Source of the DNA: Oscillibacter faecalis_A
GTDB lineage: Bacteria > Bacillota > Clostridia > Oscillospirales > Oscillospiraceae
Length of the DNA: 64,000 nucleotides
Assembly: GCF_029218125.1 (NCBI RefSeq)
Contig: NZ_JARFXX010000003.1
Location: 62,001 to 126,000 of the forward strand
Direction of reading: 5' to 3'
The position numbers and the translations under genes are program-made. The notes below the pieces were generated by a model. That model made no database searches, was not told where the DNA came from, and saw nothing but the letters and a program-made list of their open reading frames with translations. Shown piece by piece: positions 16,269 through 24,744 of the stretch (position 1 is the stretch's first letter; each line of letters opens with the position of its first letter).

Positions 16269-16881
16269 TGAGCTTATGGACCGTATTGAAGTGACGCCGG
16301 AAATGCGGCAGCGTATTTTAAAGAATATAGAAACCGCCGACCTGACTCCCGATAAAAAGGTGTTGCGGCTCCATCACCTGAAGCAATATCTGGCGGCAGC
16401 CGCCTGCTTTGCTCTGCTCATCACCGGTATTTATACGCTGCCCCAAAGGCGGCCTGAATCTGCCGCCCCCGGCTCGGCAGTCACCTCCCCAGTCAACGGC
16501 ATTGAAGAAGCCACCTCCCTTGAAGAACTATCCCAGACTCTGGGCTTTGCCGTGCCGGATCTGACGGGTCTCCTTCCCTTTGTGCCGGAAGATGTGATCT
16601 ACAGCGCCTACTGGGGAGAAATGGCACAGGTGGAATATACCTGCGGCGAGCAGAAGGTCCTGTTCCGCATGGCAGCCGGCGAGCAGGATGTTTCCGGGGA
16701 TTACACGGATTATCCGAACACTGAAGCCTTGACGCTGGATGACGGAACCGCTACACTGAAGGGTGAAAATAATGTATTCACATTAGCAATCTGGAGCCGG
16801 GGCGGCTATTCCTACGCTTTATCGCTTACAAACGGGCTGGATACAGAGCAATGGCAGACTTTGCTATGTAAAATTTCATAA
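16252..16881 (+). CDS. Membrane anti-sigma factor with extracytoplasmic sensor domain
   Basis: A 209-residue protein: a cytosolic N-terminus of ~45 residues that could bind the sigma factor, one transmembrane helix at ~46-64 (YLAAAACFALLITGIYTL), then an outer domain at ~80-209. The outer domain is related to that of the lipoprotein at 15083-15637 (VSGDYTDY, TATLKGENN, LAIWSRGGYSYALS). No zinc-binding HxxxCxxC motif is present, so it is not a ZAS-type anti-sigma factor. Its start overlaps the sigma gene, implying coupling. The anti-sigma role is inferred from position, topology and size. Confidence 0.8.
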   Translation: MTLKYDELMDRIEVTPEMRQRILKNIETADLTPDKKVLRLHHLKQYLAAAACFALLITGIYTLPQRRPESAAPGSAVTSPVNGIEEATSLEELSQTLGFAVPDLTGLLPFVPEDVIYSAYWGEMAQVEYTCGEQKVLFRMAAGEQDVSGDYTDYPNTEALTLDDGTATLKGENNVFTLAIWSRGGYSYALSLTNGLDTEQWQTLLCKIS

Positions 16882-16883
16882 AC

Positions 16884-16913
16884 AGCCCCCGGGAGCTATA
16901 GCTCCCGGGGGCT
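16884..16913 (+). terminator. Perfect GC-rich palindrome after the anti-sigma gene
   Basis: AGCCCCCGGGAGCTA is followed directly by its complement, 15 bp each side without a loop gap, three bases after the stop. No T-run follows, so it may be a processing or Rho-linked end. The core CCCGGGAGC equals that of the upp terminator. Confidence 0.55.
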
Positions 16914-16937
16914 ATCAGCGCTGCCAGCAGATTTTCC

Positions 16938-16966
16938 TTGCATTTTGTCCATCCATCCCTTACAAT
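16938..16966 (+). promoter_or_regulatory. Promoter of ssnA–ygfK
   Basis: TTGCAT (16938-16943) and TACAAT (16961-16966) with the ideal 17-bp spacer. The predicted start near 16973 leaves a 150-nt leader before ssnA. Confidence 0.75.
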
Positions 16967-16972
16967 AAAAAT

Positions 16973-17124
16973 ACAAGTGAAGAAGCAAAGAATGACGGCT
17001 GCAACGGAGTGCCTCGCGCACGGGCTGACACCTGTCTCCTTTGCGTGCGGCGGGTGTTCCGAATTATAAATCGGAGCGCCCTTTTCTTTTATTTGCTGTT
17101 AATTTTTAAAAGGGGGAAAAGCAA
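16973..17124 (+). ncRNA. Structured 5' leader of ssnA, candidate riboswitch of unknown class
   Basis: The 150-nt leader is far longer than others in the window and is GC-rich and foldable up to ~17080, then T-rich. Complementary segments are CGCACG (17017-17022) with CGTGCG (17044-17049), ACACC (17028-17032) with GGTGT (17053-17057), which would cross as a pseudoknot, GCAAAG (16985-16990) with CTTTGC (17039-17044, an alternative pairing), and TCCGA/TCGGA around 17058-17075 followed by CTTTTCTTTT. The last could be a terminator. It does not fit the purine, THF or ZTP consensus as I know them. Function is inferred only. Confidence 0.4.
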
Positions 17125-18468
17125 ATGACTCTGGTCACAAACGGCAGGCTCATCACCCGGGATTCGGAGAGCCTCGGCTATTATGAGCATGGCGCTGTTG
17201 CCTACGAGGGTACAAAAATCACCGAGGTCGGCGAGGAAACTATGCTGCGCGCCAAGTACCCGCAGGCGGAGATCATTGACGCCAAGGGCGGCGTCATCAT
17301 GCCGGCGTTCATCAACGCCCATACGCACATCTACTCTGCTTTAGCCCGCGGGCTTTCCATTGCCGGCAACAATCCCAACAATTTCTATGAGGTACTGGAC
17401 GGTACATGGTGGGCCATTGACCGCCACCTGACGCTGGAGGGCACCCGTGCCAGCGCCAATGCCCTGTATATGGACTGCATCAAGCAGGGCGTTACAACAA
17501 TTTTCGACCACCATGCAAGCTACGGCGAGATTCCCGGCTCCCTGCATACCATTGCCGAAAGCGCAAAGCGCTTCGGCGTGCGCTCGTGTCTATGCTATGA
17601 GGTCAGCGACCGGGACGGAGAAGAAAAGTGCCGGCAGGCGATACAGGAAAATGCGGATTTTATCGCGGAATGTGAAAAGGAACAAAATCCCATGCTGGCT
17701 GCTATGTTCGGAGGACACGCCCTGTTTACCCTTTCCGATAAGACCTTCGACCGCATGGTAGAGGCCAACAACGGCCGCACCGGCTATCATATCCATGTTT
17801 CCGAGGGTATGAACGATGTCTATGACAGTCTGCAAAATTACGGCCGCCGCCCGGTGCAGCGCTTGCAGGATCACGGCATTTTAGGTCCGAAAACGATTTT
17901 GGGGCATTGTATCCATGTGAACACCGCCGAGATGGAGATCATCCGGGAGACCGATACCATGGTTGTAAATAATCCGGAGAGCAATATGGGAAATGCTGTT
18001 GGCATTTCTCCGGTACTCCAGCTTTACCGGCACGGAATCCTGCTGGGAATGGGAACGGACGCCTATACAAATGATATGCTGGAGTCCCTGAAAGTCGCCC
18101 TCTGCTCACAGCGGCATAATGCCTGTCTTCCCAACGTGGGCTGGTGCGAGGTCACGGATATGCTGTTCAAAAACAACGCCAAAATCGGCGCCCGGTATTT
18201 TGAGACGCCGCTCGGTGTGCTGAAGCCCGGCGCGGCGGCGGACATCATCGTGATGGACTATAAGCCGTTTACGCCGTTTTCCGATGAAAATATTGACGGT
18301 CACATGATTTTCGGCATGACGGGGCGGCAGTGCCAGACTACCATCGCCAACGGAAGGGTCCTGATGCTGGACCGGGAGCTTGTGGGCGTGGATGAGGAAG
18401 TGGAAAACGCGCATATTTTAGAGGCGGCCAAAAAGCTCTGGGGGGAGCTGAACCACCGCACGTACTGA
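17125..18468 (+). CDS. ssnA: Putative aminohydrolase SsnA
   Basis: A 447-residue amidohydrolase-superfamily enzyme. Metal ligands follow the family pattern: HTH at 66-68, then the histidines of GYHIHVSEG and LGHCIHVN and the aspartate of GMGTDAYTND. SsnA proteins resemble guanine/atrazine-type deaminases and in other bacteria are encoded with YgfK, xanthine dehydrogenase and hydantoinase in purine-degradation clusters. The true substrate is unsettled. A GGGGGAAA site precedes the ATG, and ygfK follows 21 bp later. Here the pair stands alone, without xdh. Confidence 0.9.
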   Translation: MTLVTNGRLITRDSESLGYYEHGAVAYEGTKITEVGEETMLRAKYPQAEIIDAKGGVIMPAFINAHTHIYSALARGLSIAGNNPNNFYEVLDGTWWAIDRHLTLEGTRASANALYMDCIKQGVTTIFDHHASYGEIPGSLHTIAESAKRFGVRSCLCYEVSDRDGEEKCRQAIQENADFIAECEKEQNPMLAAMFGGHALFTLSDKTFDRMVEANNGRTGYHIHVSEGMNDVYDSLQNYGRRPVQRLQDHGILGPKTILGHCIHVNTAEMEIIRETDTMVVNNPESNMGNAVGISPVLQLYRHGILLGMGTDAYTNDMLESLKVALCSQRHNACLPNVGWCEVTDMLFKNNAKIGARYFETPLGVLKPGAAADIIVMDYKPFTPFSDENIDGHMIFGMTGRQCQTTIANGRVLMLDRELVGVDEEVENAHILEAAKKLWGELNHRTY

Positions 18469-18489
18469 AAATCGAAACGAGGTGTGAAT

Positions 18490-21441
18490 ATGTCTGAGTT
18501 AATGACCCCAATTCCCTTTCGCCAACTGATGACATGGATATCTGCGGAATATGCCCGGGACGGTTCCGTGTTCGGTGTGCAGCGGCCATTTCATCCCAGC
18601 GGGAAAATGCTGCCCATTTTTGGTGAGACCATTGAAACGCCCTTCGGTCCTGCCGCCGGTCCCAATACCCAACTGGCACAGAACATCATAGCGGGGTATT
18701 TTGCAGGAGCCCGGTTCTTTGAGCTGAAAACCGTTCAGAAAATGGATGGCGCGGAGTTGGCCGCCTGCATCAACCGCCCCTGCATTCTGGCAGAGGACGA
18801 ATGCTATAACTGCGAGTGGTCCACGGAGTTGACGGTCCCACAGGCCTTTGCGGAATATGTCAAGGCTTGGTGCGCCTGCAAAATGCTTGCCAAGCAATAC
18901 GGCTTGGGCGATGCCAACGGCTTTGTGTTTAATATGTCTGTGGGCTATGATTTAGAGGGCATCAAGGGTGAAAAGGTCGATATGTTCCTAAGCGGGATGA
19001 TGGACGCTGCCAAAACGCCTGTCTTTCAAGAGTGCATTGCGGTGCTCCATGAGCTGTTCCCGGAGGATAGTGACTATATTGATACGATCTCTCCCCATAT
19101 TTCACGCTCTGTTACCCTTTCCACGCTCCACGGCTGCCCGCCGGAGGAGATTGAGCGCATTGCGAGCTATCTCATCACGGAAAAGGGACTGCATACCTTT
19201 GTCAAGTGCAATCCTACCCTGCTGGGGTATGAAACGGCACGCTCCATATTGGATGAAATGGGCTATGACTATATCGCCTTTGATGACCATCATTTCAAGG
19301 AGGACCTGCAATACGAGGATGCGGTTCCCATGTTCCGCCGATTGGAAAAGCTGGCTGCGGAACGCGGCTTGGAGTTTGGATTGAAGCTCAGCAATACATT
19401 CCCGGTGGACGTAAAGGCCGGTGAGCTGCCAAGCGAAGAGATGTACATGGCCGGAAAGAGCCTCTACCCGCTGACAACAGCTATGGCGGCGCGGATCAGC
19501 CGGGAGTTTGACGGAAAGCTCCGCCTTTCCTATGCCGGTGGTGCGGATGCTTTCAACATTGACAAGCTGTTTGCATGCGGCATCTGGCCTATCACCATGG
19601 CGACAACGGAGCTGAAGCCCGGCGGCTACCAGCGTTTTACGCAAATCGGGGAAATTTTGGAACGTTTTCCGTTCGAGCCGTTCAGCGGCGTGGATTCGCT
19701 GGCTGTGAATGAACTGGCCCGCTCAGCCCGGCACGATAAATACCACCTGAAGGACATCAAGCCTCTCCCCCGCCGGAAGCTGACGGAGAAGGTCCCTCTG
19801 CTGGACTGCTTCACTGCCCCCTGTGAGGGCGGCTGCCCTATTCGGCAGGATATTCCGGAGTATATAGAGCTGTGCCGTACCGGCCGCTATACGGAGGCGC
19901 TAACGCTCATTACGGAGAAAAATCCCCTCCCCTTCACCACAGGAACCATTTGTGCCCACCGCTGCCAGACAAAGTGTACTCGAAATTACTATGATGAATC
20001 CGTTCATATTCGGGAAACGAAGCTCGTGGCGGCGGAAAACGGATATGACGCATTGATGCGTTCTTTGAAAAAGCCTGCGCCGGTCACCGACGGACGGAAG
20101 GCCGCTATTATCGGCGGTGGTCCCACTGGTATTGCCGCAGCATATTTTCTGGGCCGAGCAGGAATCCCGGTCACGGTCTTTGAAAAGAGCAGCAGGCTGG
20201 GCGGTGTGCCGATGCAGGTGATTCCGGGCTTCCGTATCAGTGAGGCTGCCATTGAAAAGGATATTGCCCTGATGCAATTTTACGGTGCGGAAATTCGGCT
20301 GAATACACCGGCTCCCTCCGTAGCGGAGCTGAACGTCGCCGGATATACCCACATTTTCTTTGCGGTGGGTGCCGGAAAGGCCGGGAGACTGAATATCCCC
20401 GGCAACGTTGTCCCTGTCATTCAATGGCTGCGGGATTTAAAGGCCGGGAAAAAGGTCTCCTTGGGCCATGTGGCGGTCATCGGCGGCGGCAATACCGCGA
20501 TGGATGCGGCCCGAGCGGCGATTCGCTCAGGGGCAGCGTCCGCGACGCTGGTTTACCGCCGCACAAAACGGTATATGCCCGCCGATGCCGAGGAATTGGA
20601 ACTGACAATGGCCGATGGCGTTCGTTTTTTAGAGCTGGCTGCTCCTGTTGCACAGGAAAACGGCAGGCTGAAATGTGAGCGGATGACCTTGGGCGCACCG
20701 GATGAAAAGGGCCGCCGCAGCCCGCTTCCGACAGGCGAGCTCATGGAGTTCGACTGCGATACGGTAATTGCCGCCGTTGGTGAGCAGGTCGAAGGCGAAC
20801 TGTTTACCGCAAACGGAATCGCGGTAAACGCTAAGGACATCCCCGGCTTCTGTACGAATTTGGAGAATGTCTATGTGGGCGGTGACGCCATGCGCGGCCC
20901 TGCCACTGTGGTAGAGGGAATCGCCGATGCACAGCGCTTTGCGGATATTGTAATCGGTGCACCTCATACGCTCAGTGTCCCGGAAAACGCCCACGTGACC
21001 CGGGAAGAAGCAATTTCCAAAAAAGGAATCCTTTCTCCGCCCACAGTGGGCTGCGAGGGAAACCGCTGTCTGCACTGCAATACCGTCTGTCAGGTCTGTG
21101 CTGATGTGTGCCCGAACCGGGCCAATGTGGTCATCGAACTCCCGGGTGGGCGGCACGAAATTCTCCATGTGGACCGTATGTGCAATGAGTGCGGCAACTG
21201 CGCGGTATTCTGCCCCTATGACTCCGCGCCCTATCGGGATAAATTCACCCTGTTCCTGACCCGGAGCGGATTTGATGAGAGCCAGGAAAATCAGGGATTC
21301 CTGCCGCTGGGCGGTGGAAAGGTACTGATTCGGCTGGAGGGTAAGGTATTCGAGGCAGACCCTGCCTCGGATGACCGCCTGCCGCCTGATATTGCCCTGT
21401 TAATCCGCACGGTGCTGAAGGAATACAGCTATCTCTTGTAA
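18490..21441 (+). CDS. ygfK: YgfK-type flavin/iron-sulfur oxidoreductase (putative selenate reductase subunit)
   Basis: A 983-residue multidomain redox protein. Residues ~1-430 resemble dihydroorotate dehydrogenase-like barrels; ~435-530 carry a cysteine cluster (CFTAPCEGGCPIRQDIPEY and CAHRCQTKC) like the glutamate synthase small subunit; ~537-850 hold two nucleotide-binding folds (IIGGGPTGIAAAYFL for FAD, IGGGNTAMDAARAAI for NAD(P)H); ~855-905 hold ferredoxin-type cysteines (CLHCNTVCQVCADVC, CNECGNCAVFC). YgfK was linked to selenate reduction in E. coli, and in anaerobes to Se-dependent purine catabolism. The ATG at 18490 with AGGTG 5 bp before it is preferred to the GTG two codons earlier. 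Confidence 0.9.
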   Translation: MSELMTPIPFRQLMTWISAEYARDGSVFGVQRPFHPSGKMLPIFGETIETPFGPAAGPNTQLAQNIIAGYFAGARFFELKTVQKMDGAELAACINRPCILAEDECYNCEWSTELTVPQAFAEYVKAWCACKMLAKQYGLGDANGFVFNMSVGYDLEGIKGEKVDMFLSGMMDAAKTPVFQECIAVLHELFPEDSDYIDTISPHISRSVTLSTLHGCPPEEIERIASYLITEKGLHTFVKCNPTLLGYETARSILDEMGYDYIAFDDHHFKEDLQYEDAVPMFRRLEKLAAERGLEFGLKLSNTFPVDVKAGELPSEEMYMAGKSLYPLTTAMAARISREFDGKLRLSYAGGADAFNIDKLFACGIWPITMATTELKPGGYQRFTQIGEILERFPFEPFSGVDSLAVNELARSARHDKYHLKDIKPLPRRKLTEKVPLLDCFTAPCEGGCPIRQDIPEYIELCRTGRYTEALTLITEKNPLPFTTGTICAHRCQTKCTRNYYDESVHIRETKLVAAENGYDALMRSLKKPAPVTDGRKAAIIGGGPTGIAAAYFLGRAGIPVTVFEKSSRLGGVPMQVIPGFRISEAAIEKDIALMQFYGAEIRLNTPAPSVAELNVAGYTHIFFAVGAGKAGRLNIPGNVVPVIQWLRDLKAGKKVSLGHVAVIGGGNTAMDAARAAIRSGAASATLVYRRTKRYMPADAEELELTMADGVRFLELAAPVAQENGRLKCERMTLGAPDEKGRRSPLPTGELMEFDCDTVIAAVGEQVEGELFTANGIAVNAKDIPGFCTNLENVYVGGDAMRGPATVVEGIADAQRFADIVIGAPHTLSVPENAHVTREEAISKKGILSPPTVGCEGNRCLHCNTVCQVCADVCPNRANVVIELPGGRHEILHVDRMCNECGNCAVFCPYDSAPYRDKFTLFLTRSGFDESQENQGFLPLGGGKVLIRLEGKVFEADPASDDRLPPDIALLIRTVLKEYSYLL

Positions 21442-21460
21442 GAGTATCTCCAAATAAGCA

Positions 21461-21500
21461 AAAGACTCTCCCGGATCAAGCTCCGGGAGAGTCTTTTATT
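21461..21500. terminator. Bidirectional terminator between ygfK and the PRTase gene
   Basis: A 15-bp perfect stem (AAAGACTCTCCCGGA / TCCGGGAGAGTCTTT) with a 6-nt loop; T-rich on the plus side (TTTTATTTTA) and TTT on the minus side. It separates convergent genes. Confidence 0.9.
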
Positions 21501-21513
21501 TTATCAAAGCGCT

Positions 21514-22074
21514 TTATTCCTTGATAGTACCGTCCGCATTGAAGACCGGCAGCTTTTCCAAGAACTTGATATCCGTGCGCTTGGCAGCTGCGCCTTCGGC
21601 AAGAACGGCAATTCTGCCGGTGACAATGCCGCCGGCCTTTTCCACCAGTGCCTCCATTGCTTTCAGGGACCCGCCGGTGGAGATCACATCATCCATGAGC
21701 AAAATCCGCTTTCCATGCAGCAGCGCGGCGTCATCCCGCCCCAGATACAGCCGCTGAAGTCCGGCAGTGGTAATAGACTGATCCTCCACGCAAATCGAGT
21801 CCTTCATATAAACCTTGGAGCTTTTTCTGGCAAGGAAATACTTCTTCGCGCCGGACTGGCGGGCCATTTCGTGAATCAGCGGAATGCTTTTTGCCTCCGC
21901 AGTAAACATATAATCATAGCTGTCTGCGGGAACCAGCTTCAAAAGCTCCCGTGCACAGGCTACTGTCAATTCGGCATCGCCAAAGCAGATAAAAGCGCCA
22001 ATGTACAGATCATCTGTTACCTTACAGATGGGAAGCTCCCGTTTTAAACCGGCTACCTCAAGAGAATATGTCAT
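21514..22074 (-). CDS. Adenine phosphoribosyltransferase-like protein
   Basis: A 186-residue type I phosphoribosyltransferase. The PRPP-binding loop ILLMDDVISTGGSL is clear near residues 123-136, and the layout (FTAEAKSIPLIHEMARQSGAKKYFLARKS) matches the Apt/Xpt side of the family. It probably salvages a purine base, adenine being the best guess. It is transcribed from the strong promoter at 22139-22166, and AGGGAGG precedes the ATG. No purine riboswitch is seen in the ~60-nt leader. The nearby ssnA/ygfK pair may also handle purines. Confidence 0.8.
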   Translation of the reverse strand: MTYSLEVAGLKRELPICKVTDDLYIGAFICFGDAELTVACARELLKLVPADSYDYMFTAEAKSIPLIHEMARQSGAKKYFLARKSSKVYMKDSICVEDQSITTAGLQRLYLGRDDAALLHGKRILLMDDVISTGGSLKAMEALVEKAGGIVTGRIAVLAEGAAAKRTDIKFLEKLPVFNADGTIKE

Positions 22075-22138
22075 GTCAATGCTACCTCCCTCATGTTCCT
22101 ATCAAAGTCTATGAGAATACACGATCAATTACCGTTTT

Positions 22139-22166
22139 ATTATATCGTGTTCGGTCCAAAAGTCAA
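22139..22166 (-). promoter_or_regulatory. Promoter of the purine PRTase gene
   Basis: TTGACT (22161-22166) and TATAAT (22139-22144) on the minus strand with a 16-bp spacer. Confidence 0.75.
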
Positions 22167-22177
22167 GATACTACCTT

Positions 22178-22774
22178 TCAAAGAAGCTCATCCAGATGTA
22201 AACGCTGTATCTTTTGGGGCGGAGCCGGTTCCCCTGTGGCTACGCCTGCGGCATATCCCGGAAAGGATGATATCTCATAGTAAGACTCCCCTGCTCTCAG
22301 CGGTGTTTCCGTTTTCATCATCGTCACGATTCCAGCGCCTGCGCGCTTTACCCGGGCCTCCCGCCGCACCCAGCATCTAAAAAAAGCCTCCTGTGTCCGC
22401 ACCCCCGCAATGCGCTCCATCGTGCGGACGCTGACAGGGCGGATATGCTCAATATCCACTCCCACCGGTGTGTCGGCCACGGCTACAGCGGCCGCCCCCG
22501 CCGTATGGCTGAGGCTGAAGTGGACCTCCGGGTATGCAGGAAAGTACGGCTTCCCGGACGCCTCCGTTGAGATTACAGGCAATGTTCGCCAGCTATAGCG
22601 GTCATGCAGGGCCAGCCGCAGCAGCAGATAGGCGCACAGAACCTCCTGATGCTTTTCCCTTGGGATACGCTCCAAACGCAGGCGTCTGTCCTCCGGAAGC
22701 AGTTCCAGCATATCGTGATATTCATTTTCCGAAAGCGGCCTGTCCATTTTGGCAAGCCAAAGCCAGATTGCCAT
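22178..22774 (-). CDS. 4'-phosphopantetheinyl transferase, Sfp type
   Basis: A 198-residue Sfp/AcpT-family protein that transfers phosphopantetheine from CoA to carrier proteins. The Mg-binding GVDIEHIRP motif is at 105-113 (D107, E109) and the second motif is WVRREARVK at 135-143 (E139, K143); residues 86-91 are FSLSHT, also conserved. It is somewhat shorter than Sfp (~225). No carrier protein or synthase gene is near, so it may serve fatty acid ACP or remote pathways. AAGGGG precedes the ATG. Confidence 0.87.
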   Translation of the reverse strand: MAIWLWLAKMDRPLSENEYHDMLELLPEDRRLRLERIPREKHQEVLCAYLLLRLALHDRYSWRTLPVISTEASGKPYFPAYPEVHFSLSHTAGAAAVAVADTPVGVDIEHIRPVSVRTMERIAGVRTQEAFFRCWVRREARVKRAGAGIVTMMKTETPLRAGESYYEISSFPGYAAGVATGEPAPPQKIQRLHLDELL

Positions 22775-22968
22775 TGTGCTGTTCCCCTTCGCATTTTATG
22801 CCGTGGTACTTATCCCTATCATACAGCCCCAAAAGACACACTGTAAAGCGGAAATTTCAAAATCAGTCAAAAATTTTCGAAAAAAAAGAGGATTTTTGAA
22901 GTGCAAGGGGTATAACTTAATATCCGTTGAAATAACACAGGGAAAACGATTTAGAAAGGAGGTCTGGC

Positions 22969-24744
22969 ATGGCCTTTCCCCAGAGCTTTATGGACGAGCT
23001 GGTTGCTCGCAGCGACATTGTGGATATCGTCGGCAGCTATGTGCCGCTGACTGCCAAGGGCGGGAGCTATTGGGGCTGCTGCCCCTTCCACAATGAAAAG
23101 ACCCCCTCCTTTCACGTTTTGCCGGACCGCCAGATGTACCATTGCTTTGGCTGCAAAAAGGGCGGCAGCGTTATCAACTTCATTATGGAGGAGGAAAACC
23201 TCTCCTTCCCCGAGGCGGTGCGCTTTTTGGCCAAGCGCGCCGGTATGGAGGTTCCCGAGGAAGAGGGTGACCGGGAGGCCGGCCGCAGGCGGCAGCGCCT
23301 TTTGGATTTGAACCGGGACGCCGCCAGATTTTATTATCAGCTATTGCAGCAGCCGGAGGGTCAAGCGGTACAGGCGTATCTTGACAAGCGCCAAATACGA
23401 AAATCCACTGCCGTGAAATTCGGCATGGGCGCCTCGCTGGACGAATGGGACGTTCTGCTGAACGCCATGACGCAAAAGGGCTACACCAAGGCGGAGCTTT
23501 TGAGTGCCGGACTTGTGGTGCAGAATAAAAAGGGCGGCTTATATGATAAATTCCGCAACCGCCTGATGCTGCCGGTCATTGATACCCGCGGCGATGTGGT
23601 CGCCTTCGGCAGCCGTGTGCTGGACAAGTCCGAGCCGAAATATATGAACTCGTCGGAAACGCTGGTGTACTCCAAACGCCGTGTATTATATGGCCTGAAT
23701 CTGGCAAAAAAGTCAAAGCGTCCCAATATTATTCTCTGTGAGGGCAATCTGGATATCGTAACGCTGCATCAGGCCGGGTTTGATAATGCCGTGGCCTCCA
23801 TGGGAACGGCGCTGACGATAGAGCAGACACGGCTTTTGAGCCGCTTTACCAGGGAGCTTGTTCTCTGCTATGACAACGATAACGCGGGCAAACTGGCCAC
23901 CCAGCGGGCGCTGGATCTGCTCAACGGCTCCGAATTCAGCGTCAAGGTATTACAGCTCCCCCGCCGTCTGGTCGATGGCGAATACGTCAAGCAGGACGCA
24001 GATGATTTTATTAAATTTCAGGGCGCGGATGCCTTTGAGCGGCTGCTGAACGGCAGTGAAAACGGAATTGAGTTCCGCATGGCGCAAATTGCCGGAAAAT
24101 ATGATCTGCACAGCGATGAAGCTCGTATTGCCTACTGCGGCGAGGTCAGTGAGCTCTTGGCTTCCCTCCCCGGCGCTGTGGAGCGGGAAATCTACACGGC
24201 GAGGGCGGCGGAGGCTGCCGGAATCACAAAGGACGCCATGGCATTAGAGGTAAAGCAGGCATTTCGGCGCCGGGCCTCCAAGGAAAAGCGGGCGGAGCTT
24301 CGCAAGGATTTGAATCCGGCTGTCTCGCTTCAGCCGAGAGAGCGCAGAATCCACTATGATAACATGAGATCGGCCCGGGCAGAGGAAGGTGTGCTCCGCC
24401 TCCTTTTGTGGGATGATACCTTATTCTCCGATCACATTCCGCTCGTGCCCGAACGTTTTTCCTCCCCATTGCTGGGACGTGCATTTCAAAGGCTGTGGGA
24501 GGTCCATGCCGCTGGAAAGAGGCCGATGATTGCCTCCTTGGGAGAGGAATTTACACAGGAGGAAACGGAGCATCTTACTGCGGTCTGTCAGGAGCCGGTG
24601 TCGCTTTCCAATGCCGCGCAGGCCTTGAAGGATTACATAAACGTTATCAACGAAGAAGCTGACAAACGAACGGCACAGGAGGATCCCCTCTTGGCCGCTG
24701 TCGAAAAATACAAGAACAAAAAGAGAGGAACACAATATGTCTGA
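22969..24744 (+). CDS. dnaG: DNA primase
   Basis: A 591-residue primase. The CHC2 zinc finger is at 38-62 (C38, H41, C59, C62). The catalytic Toprim segment includes IILCEGNLDIVTLHQAGF and LCYDNDNAGKLA, and a C-terminal helicase-binding region follows. It makes RNA primers for lagging-strand synthesis. AAAGGAGG lies ahead of the ATG. It overlaps rpoD by 8 bp, the classic macromolecular synthesis operon without rpsU. The Toprim motif reads EGNLD where many primases have EGYMD or EGYFD, keeping the acidic residues. Confidence 0.96.
   Translation: MAFPQSFMDELVARSDIVDIVGSYVPLTAKGGSYWGCCPFHNEKTPSFHVLPDRQMYHCFGCKKGGSVINFIMEEENLSFPEAVRFLAKRAGMEVPEEEGDREAGRRRQRLLDLNRDAARFYYQLLQQPEGQAVQAYLDKRQIRKSTAVKFGMGASLDEWDVLLNAMTQKGYTKAELLSAGLVVQNKKGGLYDKFRNRLMLPVIDTRGDVVAFGSRVLDKSEPKYMNSSETLVYSKRRVLYGLNLAKKSKRPNIILCEGNLDIVTLHQAGFDNAVASMGTALTIEQTRLLSRFTRELVLCYDNDNAGKLATQRALDLLNGSEFSVKVLQLPRRLVDGEYVKQDADDFIKFQGADAFERLLNGSENGIEFRMAQIAGKYDLHSDEARIAYCGEVSELLASLPGAVEREIYTARAAEAAGITKDAMALEVKQAFRRRASKEKRAELRKDLNPAVSLQPRERRIHYDNMRSARAEEGVLRLLLWDDTLFSDHIPLVPERFSSPLLGRAFQRLWEVHAAGKRPMIASLGEEFTQEETEHLTAVCQEPVSLSNAAQALKDYINVINEEADKRTAQEDPLLAAVEKYKNKKRGTQYV

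Noticed and set aside
18490..21441. Plain NADPH glutamate synthase small subunit
   Set aside because: The N-terminal DHOD-like half and C-terminal ferredoxin cysteines, plus the ssnA neighbour, fit YgfK instead.
22075..22138. Purine riboswitch before the PRTase gene
   Set aside because: The ~60-nt leader lacks the paired kissing loops of the purine aptamer.
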